In this document: in pieces, positions 47,282 to 54,592 of the stretch
Layout of the letters: the number at the start of each line of letters is the position of its first letter
Numbering within the stretch: position 1 is the stretch's first letter
Assembly: GCF_012516375.2 (NCBI RefSeq)
Contig: NZ_CP051204.2
Location: 4,092,001 to 4,156,000 of the forward strand
DNA length: 64,000 nt
Source of the DNA: Chitinophaga oryzae
GTDB taxonomy: Bacteria; Bacteroidota; Bacteroidia; Chitinophagales; Chitinophagaceae
Direction: 5' to 3'
Program-made: the position numbers and the translations under genes
The notes under the pieces: generated by a model
What the model saw: the letters and a program-made list of their open reading frames with translations, nothing else
Told to the model about the DNA's origin: nothing
The model's database searches: none

Positions 47282-47381
47282 TCATTTAGTTATTTAGTTA
47301 TTTGGTCATTTTAACGTTCCCCCACAATTAAATAGCGCAGTGACAAAATATCTAAATAACAAAATATCCAAATAAATAAAT
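47276..47381. repeat. Octamer array F between dprE1 and dprE2
   Basis: Forward units ATTTAGTC (with the dprE1 stop), ATTTAGTT, ATTTAGTT, ATTTGGTC, ATTTTAAC (47276-47315). Reverse units in perfect phase fill 47342-47381 (ATTTATTT, ATTTGGAT, ATTTTGTT, ATTTAGAT, ATTTTGTC on the minus strand) and end within the ATG of dprE2. The arms pair only imperfectly. Confidence 0.85.
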
Positions 47382-48111
47382 GCCTACGGTTCTTCTTTTA
47401 GGCGCAGGTTCGGACATGGCAGTAGCCATTGCACGCCGGTTTGCCGCTACTCAATATAACGTACAACTGGCTGGCCGTCAGCCTGCTGCCCTGCAACCGT
47501 TGCAGCAGGACCTCCAGGTACGGTACGGGATAACCGCCACCGTTCATGCCTTCGACGCTACTGCCTACGATACCCATGCCGCTTTTTATGCCGCGCTTCC
47601 GGTGCAACCGGATATTACTGTTTGTGCTTTCGGTTACCTGGGAGACCAGGAACAGGCGCAGGAGAACTGGGCAGAAACGGCCCGTATCCTGGATGCCAAC
47701 TTCACGGGCGCGGTGTCTATATTAAATGTGGTGGCCAATGCGTATGAAGCGGGAAAAGCGGGTACAATTGTGGGCATTAGTTCCGTGGCCGGTGAAAGAG
47801 GGCGGCAAAGCAATTATATATACGGCAGCGCCAAGGCGGGTTTCACGGCTTACCTCAGCGGGTTGCGCAACCGTCTTTTTCGTAGCGGCGTGCACGTAAT
47901 GAGCGTGCTGCCGGGGTTTGTAAACACCGCTATGACACAGCATCTGACTTTGCCGCCACTGCTGACCGCGCAGCCGGAGCTGGTAGCCAACGCGGTGTTT
48001 AAAGCAGTGCAGCGGAAAAAAAATGTGCTGTTCGTAAAATGGCCCTGGAAATATATTATGCTGATTATTAAGCTGATACCTGAGTTTATCTTTAAAAAAT
48101 TAAGACTGTGA
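47380..48111 (+). CDS. dprE2: DprE2-like short-chain dehydrogenase
   Basis: A 243-residue SDR with GAGSDMAVAIARRFA (NAD-binding loop) and the catalytic YGSAKAG, plus a Ser in ISSVAGERG. A hydrophobic, basic C-terminus (KYIMLIIKLIPEFIFKKLRL) suggests membrane contact, as in DprE2. It would reduce the 2'-keto intermediate to decaprenylphosphoryl-arabinose. It follows dprE1 after array F and overlaps the next gene by four bases. Confidence 0.87.
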   Translation: MPTVLLLGAGSDMAVAIARRFAATQYNVQLAGRQPAALQPLQQDLQVRYGITATVHAFDATAYDTHAAFYAALPVQPDITVCAFGYLGDQEQAQENWAETARILDANFTGAVSILNVVANAYEAGKAGTIVGISSVAGERGRQSNYIYGSAKAGFTAYLSGLRNRLFRSGVHVMSVLPGFVNTAMTQHLTLPPLLTAQPELVANAVFKAVQRKKNVLFVKWPWKYIMLIIKLIPEFIFKKLRL

Positions 48112-48707
48112 CGGGCATTGCATTCTTCGATTTTGACGGTACGATCACCTACAGGGATACCCTATGGGAGATCATCCGTTTTCAAAAGGGGAGCGCCGCA
48201 TTGTATACCGGTATGGCCAGCCTGCTGCCGGGACTGGTCCGTTTTAAGTTAGGGAGACAGACGGCGCAGGAGAGCAAGGAACAGGTGCTGCGGTATTTCT
48301 TTGGCGGCATGCCGGAGGAGCAGTTTACGGAGAACTGTCAGCGCTTCTGCCGCGAGCGGTTACCCGCGTTGGTAAGGGAAGCGGCATTGACGGCCATCCG
48401 GAAACATCAGCAGCAGGGCCGGCAGGTGGTGGTGGTGACGGCTTCCGCCCGTGACTGGGTGGCGCCCTGGTGCGACACGTTGGGGATCGGCTGTATAGCC
48501 AGCCAGCTGGAAATAGCCGATGGCCGTATCACCGGCAGGATCTCCGGTGTTAACTGCAACGGCCAGGAGAAGGTGGTCCGCATCCGGCAGCAGTTTAACC
48601 TTTACGACTATACGGACATCTATGCCTATGGCGACACCAACGGCGACCGGCCAATGCTGGCGCTGGCGCAATACCCCGTATATAAACCTTTCAGAAATAA
48701 AGGATAA
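48108..48707 (+). CDS. HAD-IB family phosphatase (GTG start)
   Basis: A 199-residue HAD-IB (SerB-like) phosphatase. Motif I is FFDFDGTIT, motif II VTASARDW, and motif IV GDTNGDRPML. The GTG start at 48108 overlaps the dprE2 stop as GTGA. In this setting it is the best candidate for the step that removes the 5-phosphate of polyprenylphosphoryl-5-phosphoribose, done in mycobacteria by an unrelated phosphatase (inference). Confidence 0.85.
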   Translation: MTGIAFFDFDGTITYRDTLWEIIRFQKGSAALYTGMASLLPGLVRFKLGRQTAQESKEQVLRYFFGGMPEEQFTENCQRFCRERLPALVREAALTAIRKHQQQGRQVVVVTASARDWVAPWCDTLGIGCIASQLEIADGRITGRISGVNCNGQEKVVRIRQQFNLYDYTDIYAYGDTNGDRPMLALAQYPVYKPFRNKG

Positions 48708-48730
48708 CATCTCCTTATAACAGATACAGT

Positions 48731-50422
48731 ATGTCCAATTCGTTTCCCAATGCCCGCAAATGGGCGGTTTTAGAAATCCTGATCATTGTGTTGCTGGCGC
48801 TGGTGCCATTGTTTACCACCTTTCCCTATCGCGTTAATATCTTTCTGTCATGGGAGGGCGCCTACCGGCTGTCTCAGGGACAGGTACCTTTTAAAGACTA
48901 CGGCTCACCGCTGGGATATGGTTTCTGGATCATTCCCGCCTTCTTTTTCAAATTGTTCGGGCCGCAAATGATCACCCTGGTGAAAGCGCAGGTGTTCATT
49001 AATATTATCGCGGGCCTGTCATTCCGCTCTATACTGAAAACGCTGAACGTGACGCCGGGAGTACGGCTGCTGTCGGTGCTGGTATTTGTGATGTCTTATT
49101 CGTTCTTTAACTTCTGGCCCTGGTACAATCATACGGTGATCGTGTATGAGCTGGTGGCTATCAGCTTTTTGCTGCGCTCCTTTTTTGCAGAAGGTAAGGG
49201 CGGCCGTTACCTGTTGCTGGCGCTGGCGGCCTTGTTTGTCTTTTTATCGCTTTTCACCAAACAGGATGGCGGTGGTATGGCGCTCATGCTATGCCTTGCG
49301 TTGCTGGCTTATAACTCGCTGGAAACCCGCCGCTGGTTGGATATCCCGGTGTTTCTCGGTTTTTTCGTGGTGATCGCCTTGTTGTTTATCGTTCCGCTGA
49401 TGTCGGGATTTGCCTACTGGTTTAATCATGGGCAGGCGCCTCACAGCTCCCGGCTGGCGCTGAACGATTTTACCGATGAGATCATGGGCGGGTCCAACTG
49501 GATCAAGATCTATGTATTGCTGGCGGCGCTTTGCCTGTTTGCCGGTGTCAAACAATGGGGCGCCTTTATACATGAGCGCAGGGAAGTGCTGTTCGCGCTG
49601 CTGACGCTGGGGATTTTAGGAGAGGCGGCCATCTTCCAGGTGACCAGCTACACGCCGCCGGATAATAATATATTCTTCCATAGTTTCGCTTTTGCATTCA
49701 TTGCCAGTTGGTTGTGCCGGTTATTGTCAGTTCCGCTCAGCACGGGCAGCTCTTTAGCAGTGGCTACGGCGCTGATTTTATTCTGGTGGTCCGGCACCTG
49801 GTGGAAGTACATCGGCCGGTATACCGACCGGTTGTTCCCCGTAAAGGAAGCTGCCTATGCGCCTGGTGATTCCACGCATGAAAATGTGGTGTCGCGCCGT
49901 AACTATATGGTGAATACCGATACGACGGACGTACCGGTGTCGCAGTGGACGTTTTCCAGGCTGCCGGTGTTCCATAAGATCTATATGCCGGCACAAACGG
50001 TGGCGGGCATAGACCGCGTACTGGCGTTACCGGTAGTGCAGCAGAAAAAAGACAGTATCCGGGTACTGAACATGACTGAGCTGACGCCGCTGGCAGCGGC
50101 AATGCCTTTCAGACTGGAAACAGGGCAGGACTATCCGCTGTGGTATCACCTGGGAGTGGGGATGTTCAACCGTCAGCTGGCGGCGTTTAAGGAGAAAGTA
50201 CGCGGTCATCATTATGATATCGTGCTTTACGAGTATGCGCCAACGTTAAACAACTTTTTCCCGTTTGCCCTGAGAGGGGAACTGAAGCAGCACTATCAGC
50301 TGGTGGATTCCTTCCTGGCGCCGCGCCGGCCGACCAATGCCATGATTGAAGTGTATGTGGCAGACGGCGTTCAGCCCCCTGAGCTGAACGTGCTGCCGCA
50401 GAGGGCAGATACATTAAGATAA
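48731..50422 (+). CDS. GT-C fold membrane glycosyltransferase, putative furanosyltransferase
   Basis: A 563-residue protein with about ten helices in the first two thirds and a soluble C-terminal domain. The first outer loop has SWEGAYRLSQGQVPFKDYGSP, a common GT-C layout with an acidic residue right after the first helix. It is 23 bases after the HAD gene and closes the arabinose-donor cluster, so it likely uses the lipid-linked sugar as donor. Acceptor and exact sugar cannot be read. Confidence 0.7.
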   Translation: MSNSFPNARKWAVLEILIIVLLALVPLFTTFPYRVNIFLSWEGAYRLSQGQVPFKDYGSPLGYGFWIIPAFFFKLFGPQMITLVKAQVFINIIAGLSFRSILKTLNVTPGVRLLSVLVFVMSYSFFNFWPWYNHTVIVYELVAISFLLRSFFAEGKGGRYLLLALAALFVFLSLFTKQDGGGMALMLCLALLAYNSLETRRWLDIPVFLGFFVVIALLFIVPLMSGFAYWFNHGQAPHSSRLALNDFTDEIMGGSNWIKIYVLLAALCLFAGVKQWGAFIHERREVLFALLTLGILGEAAIFQVTSYTPPDNNIFFHSFAFAFIASWLCRLLSVPLSTGSSLAVATALILFWWSGTWWKYIGRYTDRLFPVKEAAYAPGDSTHENVVSRRNYMVNTDTTDVPVSQWTFSRLPVFHKIYMPAQTVAGIDRVLALPVVQQKKDSIRVLNMTELTPLAAAMPFRLETGQDYPLWYHLGVGMFNRQLAAFKEKVRGHHYDIVLYEYAPTLNNFFPFALRGELKQHYQLVDSFLAPRRPTNAMIEVYVADGVQPPELNVLPQRADTLR

Positions 50423-50453
50423 TGACTATATTTTCCTTGTATTGAAATATTAT

Positions 50454-50485
50454 AAAAGCGGCGCCGGGGAAGGTGCCGCTTTTTG
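50454..50485 (+). terminator. Terminator of the arabinose-donor cluster
   Basis: AAAAGCGGCGCC (50454-50465) pairs with GGTGCCGCTTTT (50472-50483) with one wobble, then T continues. Confidence 0.88.
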
Positions 50486-50576
50486 TTTTATCTTGTTGTG
50501 TTCCCGGTAGCAGCTATACCAGGAAGATATCTTATCATGATGCCTTCGGCGGAAGAAAAACAAATCAACTGTACAT

Positions 50577-51179
50577 ATGAAAATCCTGATGATAGGCACT
50601 ACCGGCGCCATTGGCGCCAGGGTGCGGCAAGCGCTTACGGAACGGCATGAAGTGATTGCTGCCGGCCGTAACAGCGGTGATGTTCGTGTAGACATTACCG
50701 ATGAGGCTTCGATTGAACAGCTGTATAAAACCGTAGGCAACATAGATGCTGTGGTGGTGACCGCCGGTTCTTCCGGAATGGAAAGTTTCCAGCGGCTGCA
50801 GGCGGCAGATGTGATGACGGCGGTCCAATCCAAGCTGATGGGGCAGGTGAATGTCGTCCTGAAAGGGCAGCATCACCTGAATGACAATGGGTCTTTTACG
50901 CTGACCTCCGGTATATTGGCTGATGAACCCGCCCGCGATACAGTCGCAGGCGCCATTGTCAGCGGGGCGGTCAATAGTTTCGTAATGGCTGCGGCGACTG
51001 AGTTACGGCGGGGCATCCGTATCAATGCCGTAAGCCCGGGATTGGCGGCAGATTCTGCCGATGCCATCGGCCACCTGTTCCCCGGCTTTCACCCGGTGCC
51101 CATGAGCAGGCTGGTCACAGCATATCGGAGGTGCATCGAAGGGGTGATTACAGGGCAGGTGGTCAGGGTGCATGGGTGA
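50577..51179 (+). CDS. Short-chain dehydrogenase lacking the YxxxK motif
   Basis: A 200-residue SDR with MIGTTGAIGARVRQAL for nucleotide binding, AAGRNSGDVRVDIT and INAVSPG. At the usual Tyr-x3-Lys site it has IVSGAVNSF, without Tyr or Lys, as in the PRK07578-like subgroup. Either it uses other residues or it is a non-classical oxidoreductase. Single gene with a terminator 71 bases downstream. Confidence 0.85.
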   Translation: MKILMIGTTGAIGARVRQALTERHEVIAAGRNSGDVRVDITDEASIEQLYKTVGNIDAVVVTAGSSGMESFQRLQAADVMTAVQSKLMGQVNVVLKGQHHLNDNGSFTLTSGILADEPARDTVAGAIVSGAVNSFVMAAATELRRGIRINAVSPGLAADSADAIGHLFPGFHPVPMSRLVTAYRRCIEGVITGQVVRVHG

Positions 51180-51249
51180 CAAACCGAAGATATCCACCCT
51201 CAAAATTACCGACTTCATTATATTCAGGAGTTACGTATTGGTAACTACC

Positions 51250-51274
51250 GGACGACATCTGTCGTCCTTTTTTT
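51250..51274 (+). terminator. Intrinsic terminator after the SDR gene
   Basis: GGACGAC (51250-51256) pairs with GTCGTCC (51261-51267) and is followed by T8. Confidence 0.88.
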
Positions 51275-51370
51275 ATTTCCGCTGTTGTCAATTTTCTGAA
51301 AGAATGGCGACAAATGTCTGCTCGATTACAAAGAGTAATCGGTCATTCTGACAGATTAAATTTGGCTGCC

Positions 51371-51624
51371 CTCAAACGTGTACTACGATATTTTTCACCA
51401 TCTAATTATTTTAAAGAAATATTTGTATATTTAATAATATAATTATATTTTGTATTTATAAATTTCTACAAATACTTCCATTTTTTGATGTAATATTGCT
51501 GCCGCCCGCTATTCCGTATGTGAGGTGACAGGCACCACACAAAACATGCTTTCCCTTAAACGAAATCTGCCTTAAAATACTATCATTGCTGCCTGAAAAC
51601 AACCACTCCGTGTGGTTGTTTTTA
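51371..51624 (+). ncRNA. Candidate small non-coding transcript
   Basis: TAAATTTG (51357-51364) fits the -7 consensus and a terminator hairpin AACAACCAC / GTGGTTGTT with a T tail ends at 51624. Between them is no ORF with coding character, but a hairpin (GTGAGGTG... CACCACAC) near 51520-51540. A 250-base structured RNA is plausible; upstream, inverted repeat CGATTAC-aaaga-GTAATCG could be an operator. Confidence 0.3.
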
Positions 51625-51757
51625 ACTTTATAATTAATTGATTTTAAATTGTTTGTTATAAAAACTGTGAAGTGGAAGTTTAAGTCTTGGAAATCGCTCA
51701 AAAACAGCTGGGTTTTATTAACCACTAAAATTAATTTTACTGGTTAATATAATGCCT

Positions 51758-51765
51758 TACATTTG
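51758..51765 (+). promoter_or_regulatory. -7 element of the CGNR regulator gene
   Basis: TACATTTG fits TAnnTTTG exactly. It lies inside the longer ORF from 51752 and so shows that translation starts at ATG 51794. Confidence 0.65.
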
Positions 51766-51793
51766 TGCAGAAGACCATTTCAAACAACGGGTT

Positions 51794-52414
51794 ATGTCTA
51801 CAGAAAAAAGCATTGCCACTTTACGGTTTGACGGCGGAATACTATGCCTCGATTTTGTGAACACGATCAGTAACCGCAACAAGTCTGCTCCCTTTGATTA
51901 CCTTTCCGGTTTCAGGGAGTTATTAGCGTGGTATGGCCGTACGGGCGTAATTACTGCCAAAGTGTCCCAAACTTTGGAACGGCTGGCCAGGGGTTACCCG
52001 CAGAAAGCGGCGGTTGTTTTTGACAGAAGCATCGCGCTCCGTGAGTTATTATTAAGGCTCTTTACCGCTGCTATCCATCGGAAAGCACCTGACCCTTCAG
52101 ACATCGTTTTATTCAACAGTTATGTGGCTGATGCCTACGCCAACATCGAAGTTGCCTGGAAGCCGGCGCAACGGCAGGGGGAACTTTTGTTCAACGCTCC
52201 GGCGCTGGAACAGTTGACCTGGTGGCTGGTAAAATCGGCCCTTGAATTGTACACCGGAAAAAGTTTGCAGCAGGTCCGTCAATGCCCGGCCTGCGGATGG
52301 TTGTTTCTCGACAAAAGCCGTAACGGCTCCCGTAAATGGTGCAGTATGAGCAGCTGTGGGGACATTAATAAAGTACAGCAATTCCATCAGCGTAACAAAA
52401 AGAAAACAAAATGA
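51794..52414 (+). CDS. ABATE/CGNR zinc-finger putative transcription regulator
   Basis: A 206-residue protein with an N-terminal ABATE domain (GGILCLDFVNTISNR at the start, a hallmark) and a C-terminal CGNR zinc finger: CPACGWLFLDKSRNGSRKWC, then SSCGD. The naming motif CGNR is CGDI here, so DNA contact may differ. Members are thought to be stress-responsive regulators. It overlaps the exporter gene by four bases (ATGA) and probably controls it. Confidence 0.87.
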   Translation: MSTEKSIATLRFDGGILCLDFVNTISNRNKSAPFDYLSGFRELLAWYGRTGVITAKVSQTLERLARGYPQKAAVVFDRSIALRELLLRLFTAAIHRKAPDPSDIVLFNSYVADAYANIEVAWKPAQRQGELLFNAPALEQLTWWLVKSALELYTGKSLQQVRQCPACGWLFLDKSRNGSRKWCSMSSCGDINKVQQFHQRNKKKTK

Positions 52415-53316
52415 CCGCGTCATCCACACCTGCCAGCTATAGTTCAAAGACATTCCTGTATCTGCTGGCAGTATATATTATATGGGGATCTACCTACCTG
52501 GGAATGAAGATCGCCACAGAAACGGTGCCTCCCTTTTTGTTGTCCGCGCTCCGCTTTTTTGCGGCCGGCGGTATCCTCTTGGTGATCGGGTACTCCAGGG
52601 AGCGGAGTATTCCTACCCAACGGCAGCTATGGTCAGCCATTTTCGTAGGTGTGTTACTGATAGGCATCGGTAATACCACCGTGGCGCTGGCGGTGCATTA
52701 TATGCCGTCGGGTTTGGTGGCCCTGCTGGTGGCCGCCATGCCGGCCTGGTTTATGGGGCTGGACTGGGCCTTTTTCAGCAGGAAACGTCCGTCGTTGCTC
52801 ACGGCCCTGGGAATTGTGCTGGGATTTGTAGGGTTGTTTTTACTGTTTAATCCGTTCTCGGCCGCCCATACCACGCGGAGCTTTCCGTTATGGCCTATCC
52901 TGGTAGTGGTAGCAGGGAATATTTGCTGGGCTACCGGTTCGTTGTTCGTGCAGCGGTTATCCATGCCAGCCCAGATGACCAGCACGGCGATACAGATGCT
53001 GGCAGGTGGCGCTTTCTCCTTGCTGGCCAGTGCTTTGCTGGAACCCGGCGCATGGGGTACACTACCGGGCATGTCTCAACGTAGTTGGCTGGCTTATGTT
53101 TATCTTGTCATGATCGGCTCACTGGTAGGCTATACCTCTTACAGCTGGCTTACCAGGAACGCGCCGCCACGGCTCACCTCCACCTATGCTTATGTAAACC
53201 CGGTGGTGGCCATGTTCCTGGGATGGGCCATCGGTCATGAAGTCATCGACAGCATGGTAGGCGTGTCGGCCGCCATCGTGATCGCCGGCGTAGTGCTGAT
53301 GACGTTAAAGAAGTAA
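52411..53316 (+). CDS. EamA family (DMT) transporter
   Basis: A 301-residue drug/metabolite transporter with ten helices in two EamA repeats: YIIWGSTYLGMKIATETVPPF opens the first, and ICWATGSLFVQRL and AYVNPVVAMFLGWA mark the second. Likely an exporter of amino acids or metabolites. Translationally coupled to the CGNR regulator. Confidence 0.92.
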   Translation: MTASSTPASYSSKTFLYLLAVYIIWGSTYLGMKIATETVPPFLLSALRFFAAGGILLVIGYSRERSIPTQRQLWSAIFVGVLLIGIGNTTVALAVHYMPSGLVALLVAAMPAWFMGLDWAFFSRKRPSLLTALGIVLGFVGLFLLFNPFSAAHTTRSFPLWPILVVVAGNICWATGSLFVQRLSMPAQMTSTAIQMLAGGAFSLLASALLEPGAWGTLPGMSQRSWLAYVYLVMIGSLVGYTSYSWLTRNAPPRLTSTYAYVNPVVAMFLGWAIGHEVIDSMVGVSAAIVIAGVVLMTLKK

Positions 53317-53349
53317 TTTGTATTTTGTCTGGACAATCGTATTGTTATT

Positions 53350-54309
53350 ATGGACAGGATTAACTGGGGCATCATCGGATGCGGTAATGTGACAGAAGTA
53401 AAAAGCGGGCCAGGCTTCCGGCTGGCGACCAACAGCGATGTGGTAGCTGTCATGCGCCGGAACAGGGCACTGGCGCAGGATTACGCGAAGCGCCACCAGG
53501 TGGACCGTTATTACGATGATGCTTACGATCTGTTGCAGGACCCCCATGTGAACGCTGTTTATATTGCCACGCCGCCCGGAAGTCACGAAGAATACGCGCT
53601 TGCTGCCATCGCGCGGGGCTTGCCGGTATATATAGAAAAACCGGTAGGCATCGATCTGGCAGCCGCCCGTCGTATAGCCGCCGCTGTGAGTGCAGCCGGT
53701 GTTCGTGCATGCGTGGCGCACTACCGGCGTCGTCTGCCCGCTTTTGTAGCCGTAAAACAATGGTTGACCGAAGGCCGTATTGGCCGGGTGCGTCATGCCG
53801 AACTGCGCCTCTGGAAAGACGCCCCCAAAGAGAACGCCGGTTGGCGCCTCGATCCCGCCTTGTCAGGCGGCGGCCACTTCCATGACCTGGCGCCACACCA
53901 GCTGGACATCCTCCTGTATTATTTCGGCGAGCCTGTCAGGGTGACCGGTACCAGTACCGGGAGGGACCCGCGTATAGCCGACCAGGTGAGGGGAGAGATA
54001 CTGTTTCCTGGCGGGGTACTCTTTAATGGCAGCTGGAACTTTACCGCGCCCGCCGGAAAAGAAGAGGACATCTGCGTACTCACCGGAGATGCGGGTACCA
54101 TCCGGTTTCATTTCTTCAGCGATTTCCATCTGGCGGAGCTGGAGACAGCCGCCGGAACAGAGCATTTCAGTTTTGATATGCCCGCTAACGTGCAGGCGCC
54201 CCTCATTGCCGAAGTGGCGCAGTATTTCCGCGGCCGGGGAGTCAACCCCTCTTCTGTGGAAGATGCCGTTAAAGGAATGCAGATGATAGAACAGTTGCTC
54301 GGCCAATAG
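53350..54309 (+). CDS. Gfo/Idh/MocA family oxidoreductase
   Basis: A 319-residue NAD(P)-dependent sugar dehydrogenase-like protein. The N-terminus INWGIIGCGNVTEVKSGPGF is the Rossmann loop, and EKPVG carries the catalytic-region lysine (YIEKPVGID). GGGHFHDLAPHQLDIL holds the conserved His. The substrate, likely a polyol or sugar, is unknown. It follows the EamA gene by 33 bases and may be in the same operon. Confidence 0.92.
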   Translation: MDRINWGIIGCGNVTEVKSGPGFRLATNSDVVAVMRRNRALAQDYAKRHQVDRYYDDAYDLLQDPHVNAVYIATPPGSHEEYALAAIARGLPVYIEKPVGIDLAAARRIAAAVSAAGVRACVAHYRRRLPAFVAVKQWLTEGRIGRVRHAELRLWKDAPKENAGWRLDPALSGGGHFHDLAPHQLDILLYYFGEPVRVTGTSTGRDPRIADQVRGEILFPGGVLFNGSWNFTAPAGKEEDICVLTGDAGTIRFHFFSDFHLAELETAAGTEHFSFDMPANVQAPLIAEVAQYFRGRGVNPSSVEDAVKGMQMIEQLLGQ

Positions 54310-54592
54310 ATACCCATTATTTTTATAGGTGTTGAAACCCCTGCGTAGCAAGTATTTCGCAGGAAGGGGAGATATTTCCCTTTCTTTTCCTCTTGAAAAT
54401 CACTATATTGCGAGAATCACACTTTGCAGGAAAACCCACTGTCCAACTCCGGACAGTCCCTGTTGATGAACCACAGCCGCTTTAGCAGCATTATATTTAT
54501 TTATATGTATCGGTTCCGCTCTTTTGGGTGTGCTATTTGTTTTGTTACTGCGCACAGATCACGTAATTGATAATTAGAGATATAAACTGACT

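Larger units (their letters stand above)
51180..51793. other. Gene-poor AT-rich 614-base stretch
   Basis: No convincing protein gene. It holds a terminator (51250-51274), a nested inverted repeat (51286-51353), a -7 element (51357-51364), a very AT-rich core (about 51390-51480), a further hairpin near 51518-51540, a second terminator (51597-51624) and the promoter of the next gene. Confidence 0.6.

Noticed and set aside
50577..51179. Small SDR as a sixth member of the arabinose-donor cluster
   Set aside because: A strong terminator (50454-50485) separates it, and it lacks the YxxxK site.
51456..51725. 89-codon frame on the minus strand
   Set aside because: Lies in AT-rich DNA across a terminator hairpin, with a composition unlike the neighbouring genes.
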